DNA of 64,000 nt, taken from Roseinatronobacter monicus. GTDB lineage: Bacteria > Pseudomonadota > Alphaproteobacteria > Rhodobacterales > Rhodobacteraceae. The stretch lies in contig NZ_VFPT01000001.1 of the NCBI RefSeq assembly GCF_006716865.1, forward strand, positions 3,219,001 through 3,283,000. Reading direction: 5' to 3'. The notes under the pieces were generated by a model that was given only the letters and a program-made list of their open reading frames with translations, ran no database searches and was not told where the DNA came from. Shown in pieces: positions 8,277-14,807 of the stretch. Every line of letters begins with the position of its first letter. The stretch's first letter is position 1. The translations under genes and the position numbers were made by a program.

Positions 8277-10229
8277 TCAGCTATCGGCCTTCTCGTGCGG
8301 ATCAAAGCCCGCGATCACCACCTCGCGCGTGCGGCAATCCTCGCACATAGTCAGCAGGCGTTTGCGCTCGGCCCCCGCTGCGCCTGAGAACATCCAGTGC
8401 CCGTCGAGTTTTTCCATCACGCGGTCAATGCTGGCGCGTGTGCCGAAGGCCTTGCCGCAAGAGGTGCAGGCGAAAGGCTCTTCTTCCTTCAGGATGCGTT
8501 TGGGCGCGGCCCATGCGTCGAAATCCATCTGCGGGGCCAGTGTGATGGCCTGTTCGGGGCAGGTGGCCGCACAGATACCGCATTGCACGCAAGCACTTTC
8601 GGTGAAGCGCAGCATCGGCATGTCGGGATTGTCCGACAGCGCCCCTGTGGGGCAGGCACCTACGCAGGCCAGACACAGCGTGCAGGCGTCAAGGTCCAGA
8701 TCGACCCGCCCGAATGGCGCGCCTTGCGGCAGGGCAATCACCTCGGCCGGTTGCGGGGCGGTCTGGTTCAGTTCCGCCATTGCCAGCACCAGCAAGCCGC
8801 GCTTGTCATGGGGTGGCAAAAAACGCGAGCGTTTGGCGCGTGCAGGTGTGGCCGGGTGCCACAACGCGGTGTCCAATGCGTCGGGGTCATCGGTCTGGAT
8901 CAGCGTGCACAGGCCCGCGCTATGGCCTGTCTCTGTGCAGACAACATCCAGCAGGGCAAGGCTGTCTGCCAGCCCGTCCAACGGGTGGGCAGGGCGTTCC
9001 TTGGCCAGCACATGCACTGCGCCCGCGCCGTAGGCCAATGCTGCGGCCATCAGTTCCGGCCCGATCTGGCTGGGTTCATTGACCTGCACCGGGATCACAT
9101 GCGCGGGCAGGCCACGCCCGAACCGCGCACTGGCATCTATCAGCGGTGCGCCATGCCCCTCATCGTGGAACAGGATCACGGGTGCATCTTTCGCGCCCGC
9201 ATCGAAATACGCGGCCAAGCCCACGCGCAGGCGGGCGGCGATATTGTCCACCACAGGCAGCGCATAGGCGGCGGCCCCTGTCGGGCAGGCAGCGGCACAT
9301 TGCCCGCAGCCGGCGCAAATGTTGGGATCAATCGCAACTGTGTCGCCCGCCGGAGTGATTGCCCCTGTCGGGCACAGGTCCAGACAGCGGGTGCAGCCGG
9401 TCACCGTGTTGCGCGAATGCGCGCACAGATCGGGCGTGAAATCAATGTATTTGGGCTTGTCGAATGTGCCCACCATCTGGCCCGCCTGCGTTACCAGTCG
9501 TGCAATCGCTGCCGCGTCGCGCGGGTCGGCGCGGAAATAGCCGGGGCGGGTTTCGTGGAACAGCGCTTGCCCAGCCGTAAGGTCGATCACCAGATCGCAG
9601 CGCGACACGGCCCCGTTGCGCGCACCTTCAAATTCCAGCTTGGCGCGGGACGAGGGCGCGGGTGCGGCGTAGTCATCCACTGTCAGCTCAAACGCGCCCA
9701 AGTGGCCTTCGGCGCGGCGAATGCGCCCTTGCAACACCGGCCATGTGGTCTGGCGCGGCGGCATGACATCTGCGCCGGGCGTCAGCAACACAGTGATATC
9801 CAGCGTTTCAGACAATTGGCGCGCCACATCCAGCGCAACAGAATCACGCCCCAGAACAAGGGCGATGCCATTGCTTTCAAGGCTAACCACATCGAAGGGG
9901 GTGGCGTCCAGTTCGGCCATGGCCAGCAGCGCGGCCATCTTGGGTGCGGCGCGTTTGCCATCGCTCGACCAGCCTGCGGTTTCGCGGATATTGACGAAAC
10001 GCAAGCTGCCCTCATAGCCCGCATCCTCGGCCAGTTCGGTGAAAAGCGGCGATTCTTGCGTGCAGGCGACTGTCACATCTGCGAATTCACCAAGTGCGGT
10101 GCGGAAATGATCCAGCTGTGCGCGGCATAACTGACTGGCGGCACGCCCCTCACCCCCGAGCTTTTCAGCATCGACGGTCATTGTCCCTTCGCAGGTACAG
10201 ACAAGGCGGGTTTTGGTTTGATCTTGCAT
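8277..10229 (-). CDS. Formate-dehydrogenase-associated polyferredoxin (4Fe-4S protein)
   Basis: A 650-residue soluble iron-sulfur protein. Residues 1-270 form a domain with few cysteines (VCTCEG near the N-terminus; possible nucleotide- or regulator-binding fold). Then come CTRCLDLCP and CAGCGQCAAACP near residues 285-325, and CTLCLACVGACP and CVQCGICAATCP near 525-575, giving four ferredoxin-type clusters in two pairs. A C-terminal zinc-ribbon-like segment CTSCGK...CEDCR closes the protein. Genes of this type are found divergent from or beside FDH3-type formate dehydrogenase clusters in Rhodobacterales, and here it faces that cluster across a 101-base gap. An electron-transfer or Fe-S/Mo-cofactor delivery role for FDH is an inference from context. 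No membrane segment or signal peptide is seen. Confidence 0.75.
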   Translation of the reverse strand: MQDQTKTRLVCTCEGTMTVDAEKLGGEGRAASQLCRAQLDHFRTALGEFADVTVACTQESPLFTELAEDAGYEGSLRFVNIRETAGWSSDGKRAAPKMAALLAMAELDATPFDVVSLESNGIALVLGRDSVALDVARQLSETLDITVLLTPGADVMPPRQTTWPVLQGRIRRAEGHLGAFELTVDDYAAPAPSSRAKLEFEGARNGAVSRCDLVIDLTAGQALFHETRPGYFRADPRDAAAIARLVTQAGQMVGTFDKPKYIDFTPDLCAHSRNTVTGCTRCLDLCPTGAITPAGDTVAIDPNICAGCGQCAAACPTGAAAYALPVVDNIAARLRVGLAAYFDAGAKDAPVILFHDEGHGAPLIDASARFGRGLPAHVIPVQVNEPSQIGPELMAAALAYGAGAVHVLAKERPAHPLDGLADSLALLDVVCTETGHSAGLCTLIQTDDPDALDTALWHPATPARAKRSRFLPPHDKRGLLVLAMAELNQTAPQPAEVIALPQGAPFGRVDLDLDACTLCLACVGACPTGALSDNPDMPMLRFTESACVQCGICAATCPEQAITLAPQMDFDAWAAPKRILKEEEPFACTSCGKAFGTRASIDRVMEKLDGHWMFSGAAGAERKRLLTMCEDCRTREVVIAGFDPHEKADS

Positions 10230-10291
10230 CGGGCTTTTCTCTCGCCTCTGGCTGGACTATCTGAAGGGGATATAAACCGTAAGCGCCCCAA

Positions 10292-10304
10292 TGGGTAGCA
10301 CCCA
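10292..10304. promoter_or_regulatory. Dyad TGGGT-AGC-ACCCA in the divergent fdh promoter region
   Basis: A perfect 5-bp inverted repeat around AGC lies in the 101-base gap between the polyferredoxin gene (minus) and the biotin/lipoate-ligase-like gene (plus). It is well placed to be an operator for both transcripts. The regulator is not identifiable from the site alone. Confidence 0.3.
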
Positions 10305-10330
10305 AGGCGATAAGGTTACAGGGAGGATGA

Positions 10331-11065
10331 ATGCAAACCGCGTTTGAAACCGATGAGTCGGGCAAAATAATCCTACCGCCGCCATATACCCTGCACCGCA
10401 CAGAGCAGGCCGACGTATTGCAAGTGGCGTCAGATCTTGCCCCGACCGAAGGCGCGGGCACATTGGTGGTGCATCAGGCACCTGGGCTGGTGGCCTTTGC
10501 GGTGGTGCTGGAGCCGGAGCAGCCGCTTGCAGAGGCGCAGATGGCGTTTTTGCTGGGTATGGTGGCGGTTGCAGATGCGCTGGCCGCCCATTGCCCGCCA
10601 GAACGGTCTGTCCGCATGAACTGGCCCGATGAGGTGCTGTTTGACAAGGCGCGCCTTGGCGGGGGGCGGTTTGCCGTTGCCCCCGGCACAGGGCCGGAGG
10701 ATGTGCCCGACTGGATGGTTTTCGCAGCCGAGCTGATTGCGGACCGCGACCAGCTGACAGAGCCGGGGGCCTTGGCCAGCTCGACCTCGTTGAAGGAAGA
10801 GGCGTTTGATCCTGCCGAAGACATCATCTCGACCTTTGCCAGTTATATGATGCTGTATTTCGACCGGTGGGCGCATGACGGGATCGAGGCTGTGACCAAC
10901 CGCTATCTGATGCGGATTGACCCGCCGCTGTTGCGCGGGGTGCGCCGGATCGAGGGGGACCGTCTGGTTGAGGTCACGCCGTCGAGCGGCGGCAAACGCT
11001 CGGCCCCGCTGCTGGAGGGGTTGGGCAAAACCGGCTGGCGTGATGCGCAGGGGCCAAAGCTGTGA
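10331..11065 (+). CDS. Biotin/lipoate--protein ligase family protein (fdh cluster)
   Basis: A 244-residue protein that resembles the biotin/lipoate ligase fold in a degenerate form: VHQAPGLVAFAVVLEPEQPL and the following helix are in the position of the substrate-binding core, followed by MNWPDEVLFDKARLGGGRFAV, which recalls the WPND-x-GG region of BirA/LplA. The classic GRGR-type motif is not obvious, so catalytic activity is uncertain. It opens a tightly packed series (GTG start of the next gene overlaps its stop by 4 bases) that leads to the formate dehydrogenase genes. A strong RBS (ggagg) precedes the ATG. A role in FDH maturation is inferred from the conserved neighbourhood only. Confidence 0.7.
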   Translation: MQTAFETDESGKIILPPPYTLHRTEQADVLQVASDLAPTEGAGTLVVHQAPGLVAFAVVLEPEQPLAEAQMAFLLGMVAVADALAAHCPPERSVRMNWPDEVLFDKARLGGGRFAVAPGTGPEDVPDWMVFAAELIADRDQLTEPGALASSTSLKEEAFDPAEDIISTFASYMMLYFDRWAHDGIEAVTNRYLMRIDPPLLRGVRRIEGDRLVEVTPSSGGKRSAPLLEGLGKTGWRDAQGPKL

Positions 11066-11610
11066 CCCGCCTGCCGCGCACCATACGGCTGGATGCGTCT
11101 GACGGGGTGGTGTTCGCGCACGCGGCAGAGCCGGGCGAATGGGCGGTGCCGGGGACATTCCTGTTCTGGGGGCGCCCGCCAGACACATTGTCGCGCAAGG
11201 ACGCGATTGCCTTTCGGTCGGGTTTTCTTGGGGTGGCCAGTTTCGGGCATTCCACGCTGGTGACTGTGCAAGAGGCCAGTCAGGACGAGCGCGCCGAAAT
11301 GGTTGCGCGGCTGGCCGAAAACCTTATCACCCATCTGGGCGCGCCGTCACTGGACGCCGCACTGCCTGCCGCCGAGGAAGAAGTGGCGCTTGCGGAAAGC
11401 CTGTGTGCGGCGCATCCGCTGAACACGCTGATCGCGCTGCATCGCCGCCACAAGGATGGTGCCATCGTCGAGCAGTTCCGCACGCTCAAACCGCGCGACG
11501 AGACGGCCTTTTCAGGCACGCACCTACAAGGCCATGACCGCGCGTTTCATTTTATCGAGGAGGAGGTCGAGGATCATGTCGACCTTTTCGCCCTGAGGGG
11601 GGACGACTGA
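11062..11610 (+). CDS. DUF6505-type protein of the formate dehydrogenase cluster
   Basis: A 182-residue protein of unknown function that I recognise mainly by position and length as the DUF6505 type found in Rhodobacterales fdh clusters. It starts with GTG (VTRLPRTIRLDASD), overlapping the upstream stop. Visible features are the N-terminal beta-rich stretch, with FAHAAEPGEWAVPGTFLFWG, and an acidic C-terminus ending FALRGDD. There are no cysteines arranged for metal binding and no membrane segment. Its stop overlaps the next start (TGATG). A chaperone or assembly role for FDH is plausible but not shown by the sequence. Confidence 0.6.
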   Translation: MTRLPRTIRLDASDGVVFAHAAEPGEWAVPGTFLFWGRPPDTLSRKDAIAFRSGFLGVASFGHSTLVTVQEASQDERAEMVARLAENLITHLGAPSLDAALPAAEEEVALAESLCAAHPLNTLIALHRRHKDGAIVEQFRTLKPRDETAFSGTHLQGHDRAFHFIEEEVEDHVDLFALRGDD

Positions 11611-12599
11611 TGCCGGAATTCTGGGTTGCCTCTGGCCACCATCTGACAGGGTTGGATCGTGCAGGGCGGATGCTGGTCACGGATGAGTTGATCCTTGCAT
11701 GGCTGGCCCGCCCCGAAGTGCTGCCCCCGCATGACGCCTGCGCGGCAGAGCGCGGCTTGCACAAGCGGCTGACCGCCAGCCCGCGCGCAAAAGTGTCGGA
11801 GATGGAACTGACCGCGCTGAAAGATCGTGATGCGCAGGAAAACTGGCGCTATCTGCTGGGGTTGCGCGACAGGTTGCTGGCGGCAGGGTCGGTCGAGGAG
11901 GGCTATGCACAGATTGTGCGCGACGGGGTTACGGTGCCTGCTGTTTTCATGGCGCAACTGGTGCAACTGATCCTGCGCAATGCGCTGGATGGCTGCGACG
12001 ACCCGCAGGTCTTGCGCGCCGCCGAATGCTTCTTTCGCCCCCAGCGCAGCCATGTGAAGGACAACAAACTGCTGATGGCGGACGAAGAGTTGGTGCAGTT
12101 GTATGAGCAGGAAATGCACGCCTCGCCGTTGACGGCCATGTTCTCGGGCGGGGTGGACAGCCTTGATGTGTTGGGCGGCGGCAATGAATGGACGTATTGG
12201 TCGCGCTCGGACGCACATACGATGGTGCTGAATTTCGGCGGCGACCCGGAAGCGCGGCGCGGTATGGCGCAGGCGATCGAAGCCTTTGTTCGTCATATGC
12301 TGGGGCTGGAGGTGACGATAACCCCCCAAAGCCGCGCGGATGATGTCGATTTGCGCTGGTTTGTGGGGCTGGACCCGGTGGGCACGGCGATTGGCAATGC
12401 GCTCTGGCATGGGCAGCCAATGCCCGCTACACTTGTCGGGCTATTCCGGCTGGAGGTCGCGGACAGCACACGCATCCGGCCAGAGTTGCGCGGGCAACCC
12501 ATATGGCTGATCCTTGGCCTTGGGGCAGATGGTGCGATCCGCATGAAGCCACAAAACCTGCTAACGGGTCTGCCCTTGGCAGAGCCTGCGCTGAACTGA
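11610..12599 (+). CDS. DUF6352-type protein of the formate dehydrogenase cluster
   Basis: A 329-residue soluble protein of unknown function, recognised as the DUF6352 type that accompanies FDH3-type formate dehydrogenases. The N-terminus MPEFWVASGHHLTGLDRAG is followed by LVTDELILAWLARPEVLPP. A central segment (EEGYAQIVRDGVTVPAVFM) is helical, and the second half is richer in beta strands, with a RCxxR-free, cysteine-poor composition. No signal peptide or membrane segment is visible. The TGATG overlap with the preceding gene and a 13-base gap to the next show strict co-transcription. Confidence 0.6.
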   Translation: MPEFWVASGHHLTGLDRAGRMLVTDELILAWLARPEVLPPHDACAAERGLHKRLTASPRAKVSEMELTALKDRDAQENWRYLLGLRDRLLAAGSVEEGYAQIVRDGVTVPAVFMAQLVQLILRNALDGCDDPQVLRAAECFFRPQRSHVKDNKLLMADEELVQLYEQEMHASPLTAMFSGGVDSLDVLGGGNEWTYWSRSDAHTMVLNFGGDPEARRGMAQAIEAFVRHMLGLEVTITPQSRADDVDLRWFVGLDPVGTAIGNALWHGQPMPATLVGLFRLEVADSTRIRPELRGQPIWLILGLGADGAIRMKPQNLLTGLPLAEPALN

Positions 12600-12612
12600 A
12601 GGACAAGGCACA

Positions 12613-13143
12613 ATGCCACAGGAAATCTTGCGCGTGTCCGTTCTGGCAATCCGCCGCCCCCCTGTGACCAAATGGGGCAGCGGTGAATTGCGGCCCATTG
12701 CTGTTCTGCCGCAGGAACCTGACGCGGCAGCGCATACGCTTTTGCACACGCAAGACGGGGTCGAGACGTGGTATATGGGCGGGCGTGATATGGTGCTGTA
12801 TTCGGGCGACACGGGCCATCACAACGACAATCTGCACTCCGGGCGCCCCTCGGTCTGGGTGGCGATGCGCGGTCAAGACCCGCTGCGCGCCGAGATTGTC
12901 GATGTCACCGCCGACCCGTATGAGGGGGAAGGCTATGCCTCTGATCTGGACCTGATGGTCGAAGCCGTACCCATGCCAGAGGCGATCCGCGCCCGCGTGG
13001 CCGATTTCATTGCGGCGCATCATGTCGACATGCCCTTCAAGAAGCGCAAGCGCGTGCCCGTAGACCCCAACGCCATGACCGCCCATGCCCCGCGCGTGCT
13101 GCAACCCGAAGACAAATGGGTCAACACCCCGCGAAAGAGGTAA
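12613..13143 (+). CDS. DUF3305 domain-containing protein
   Basis: A 176-residue protein matching the DUF3305 pattern: the start LRVSVLAIRRPPVTKWGSG, the WYMGGRDMVLYSGDTGHH block near residues 55-72, RPSVWVAMRG, and the C-terminal FKKRKRVPVDPNAM. DUF3305 and the next gene's DUF3306 are nearly always found together in formate dehydrogenase loci of alpha- and betaproteobacteria. Their biochemical role is unknown; involvement in FDH expression or maturation is inferred. The C-terminal basic stretch could contact nucleic acid or the partner protein. The DUF3306 gene begins 3 bases after its stop. Confidence 0.8.
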   Translation: MPQEILRVSVLAIRRPPVTKWGSGELRPIAVLPQEPDAAAHTLLHTQDGVETWYMGGRDMVLYSGDTGHHNDNLHSGRPSVWVAMRGQDPLRAEIVDVTADPYEGEGYASDLDLMVEAVPMPEAIRARVADFIAAHHVDMPFKKRKRVPVDPNAMTAHAPRVLQPEDKWVNTPRKR

Positions 13144-13146
13144 GCC

Positions 13147-13791
13147 ATGGCCAAACCGCCCGAAGATGAACCCTTCTTCAGCCGCTGGTCAAAGCGCAAA
13201 CGCGCCGGTGAAGCCGCGCCAATAGCGCCAGAGGTCGAGCAGCCCGAACCAGAAATCGTGTCCGACGCAGTCGAATCACTTAGCGAAGAAGACATCGCCG
13301 CACTGCCCCCCATCGACATGTTCACGATTGAAACAGACATTCGCCCGTTCTTGCACAAGGGCGTGCCGCACGCCCTGCGCAATGCCGCAATGCGCCGGAA
13401 ATGGATGCTGACCCCTTCCATCCGCGACCACGTTGACCCGGCCGTGGACTATGCATGGGACTGGAACACACCCGGCGGGGTACCCGGTGACGGGATCGGC
13501 CCAAGTCTGGAAAAAGGCGCGCAAATGCTGCGCGAATTGACGGGTCCACGCTGCGATGCGGCGGCTGAAAATATGCATGTAACAGAAGGGGAACCCGCGC
13601 CACAGCCTGTGTCGCAGGTCAATCATTCTGCACCGCCGCATATGCAACGTGAGGATGTGAGAACGGCTGAGATTTCTGATGTTGCACCTGAATTGCAGGA
13701 CCAGCCTGACACTAATAATTACAAAGAAAATCAGTCAGATATAGAAGATGCCCCCCAACGCAGACGGCATGGCAGCGCATTGCCAGATTAG
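13147..13791 (+). CDS. DUF3306 domain-containing protein
   Basis: A 214-residue protein with the DUF3306 signature: an N-terminal FFSRWSKRKR followed by an acidic, proline-rich linker, then the core LPPIDMFTIETDIRPFLHKGVP and LRNAAMRRKWML near residues 55-90, ending in VDYAWDWNTPGG. The last ~85 residues are low-complexity, acidic and poorly conserved. It is the partner of the DUF3305 gene just upstream. The gene series breaks here: a 124-base gap with a promoter-like sequence separates it from torD, so the fdh structural genes may have their own transcript. Confidence 0.8.
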   Translation: MAKPPEDEPFFSRWSKRKRAGEAAPIAPEVEQPEPEIVSDAVESLSEEDIAALPPIDMFTIETDIRPFLHKGVPHALRNAAMRRKWMLTPSIRDHVDPAVDYAWDWNTPGGVPGDGIGPSLEKGAQMLRELTGPRCDAAAENMHVTEGEPAPQPVSQVNHSAPPHMQREDVRTAEISDVAPELQDQPDTNNYKENQSDIEDAPQRRRHGSALPD

Positions 13792-13835
13792 ACTTTAGTC
13801 GTAGACCGGACTCTCCAAATAAATGTAGTCATGTC

Positions 13836-13864
13836 TGGACAGTTTGGGACGCTGGCGCTACTAT
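13836..13864 (+). promoter_or_regulatory. Predicted sigma70-type promoter of torD-fdhABC
   Basis: TGGACA (13836-13841), a 17-base spacer and TACTAT (13859-13864) lie 52 bases before the torD ATG. The position implies a second transcript start inside the fdh cluster and argues for the ATG at 13916 rather than a TTG at 13844 as the torD start. It is a pattern match only. Confidence 0.45.
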
Positions 13865-13915
13865 CTGCATACTGTCGCACATCTTCGCGATCAGCACGAA
13901 CAGGACTTGACAGAC

Positions 13916-14521
13916 ATGCAAGATAGCCAGCCCATGCGTGGGTCAGCAATTACTGCGATTGATGCGGCGCGAAGCGAGCAATATCGCTTCCTGGCGCGTT
14001 TGGTGATGTCCGCACCAGACCAGACACTTCTTGAGGCTATTGCGCAGCTTAACGGCGATGACACCGCCTTGGGCCAAGCGTTTTCCGCCCTTGCCGCCGC
14101 CGCTGCCGAGGCTGACCCCCGCGTGGTCGAGCGTGAATATTTCGAGTTGTTTGTCGGTGTCGGTCGCGGCGAGCTGTTGCCTTATGCCAGCTTCTATCTG
14201 ACCGGGTTCCTGAACGAGCGCCCGCTTGCCATTCTGCGCGCCGATCTGGCGCAAATCGGGGTGGCGCGCGCCGAAGGCCGGTTTGAACCCGAAGATCACA
14301 TCGCCTTGCTGCTGGAAGTGATGGCCGACATGGCCGCAGGACATATCGAGACAACGGTGGCCGAGCAGGGCGCGTTTTTCGCCCGCCACATTGCCCCATG
14401 GGCAGGACAATTCTTTGACGATCTCGCAGTTGCGCCCAGTGCGCAGTTCTATCGTCCGCTGGCCGAAATTGGTCGGCTGCTTACAGATATCGAGTCGCGG
14501 GCCTTCTCGCTCGCGGCATGA
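13916..14521 (+). CDS. TorD/DmsD family molybdoenzyme chaperone
   Basis: A 201-residue all-helical chaperone of the TorD/DmsD family. The diagnostic block is EYFELFVGVGRGELLPYASFYLTGFLNERPL (split here: EYFELFVGVGRGEL then LPYASFYLTG, about residues 75-105), followed by EPEDHIALLLEVMADM, matching the family's ExDHI motif. These chaperones bind the Tat signal of a molybdoenzyme and hold it until the cofactor is inserted. The gene directly precedes a Tat-signal peptide gene and fdhA, so FdhA is the likely client. I chose ATG 13916; a longer TTG-initiated form would start inside the promoter-like region. Confidence 0.85.
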   Translation: MQDSQPMRGSAITAIDAARSEQYRFLARLVMSAPDQTLLEAIAQLNGDDTALGQAFSALAAAAAEADPRVVEREYFELFVGVGRGELLPYASFYLTGFLNERPLAILRADLAQIGVARAEGRFEPEDHIALLLEVMADMAAGHIETTVAEQGAFFARHIAPWAGQFFDDLAVAPSAQFYRPLAEIGRLLTDIESRAFSLAA

Positions 14522-14591
14522 TCAAAAACAAAACTTCAGCCGGGATGACGCAGTAATCGTACTGTCGCATCCAGCCAGATGGGAGGGTTCC

Positions 14592-14807
14592 ATGGCACAG
14601 GATAAGCGAAATCCGATCAGCCGCCGCGCATTCTTTGGTGTCGCGGCTACGGGGGCAGCCTCTGCTGCGGCACTGACCGCTGGCGGCGCACGCCCCAGCT
14701 TTGCGCAGCAAACCGGCGATGAGCGTACCCGCGCGCGTTACCAAGTCACAGAACATGTCGAAACGTTCTATCGCACCAACCGCTACTATCCTCGGGGGGA
14801 CAACTGA
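14592..14807 (+). CDS. Small twin-arginine-signal protein of the formate dehydrogenase cluster
   Basis: A 71-residue protein with an N-terminal twin-arginine motif SRRAFFGVAATGAAS, a hydrophobic stretch and AQQ as a likely cleavage site, followed by a short conserved tail (YQVTEHVETFYRTNRYYP). A strong RBS (gggaggg) precedes the ATG. Such short Tat proteins sit immediately upstream of FDH3-type fdhA, and here its stop overlaps the fdhA ATG (TGATG). It may be a small structural subunit, or may help the export of FdhA by binding the translocase or chaperone. The function is not established. Confidence 0.8.
   Translation: MAQDKRNPISRRAFFGVAATGAASAAALTAGGARPSFAQQTGDERTRARYQVTEHVETFYRTNRYYPRGDN

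Noticed and set aside
8397..10130. A 577-codon open frame on the plus strand opposite the polyferredoxin gene
   Set aside because: It is the antisense shadow of a high-GC coding gene: composition and codon pattern are unlike a real protein, and the minus-strand frame has clear ferredoxin motifs.
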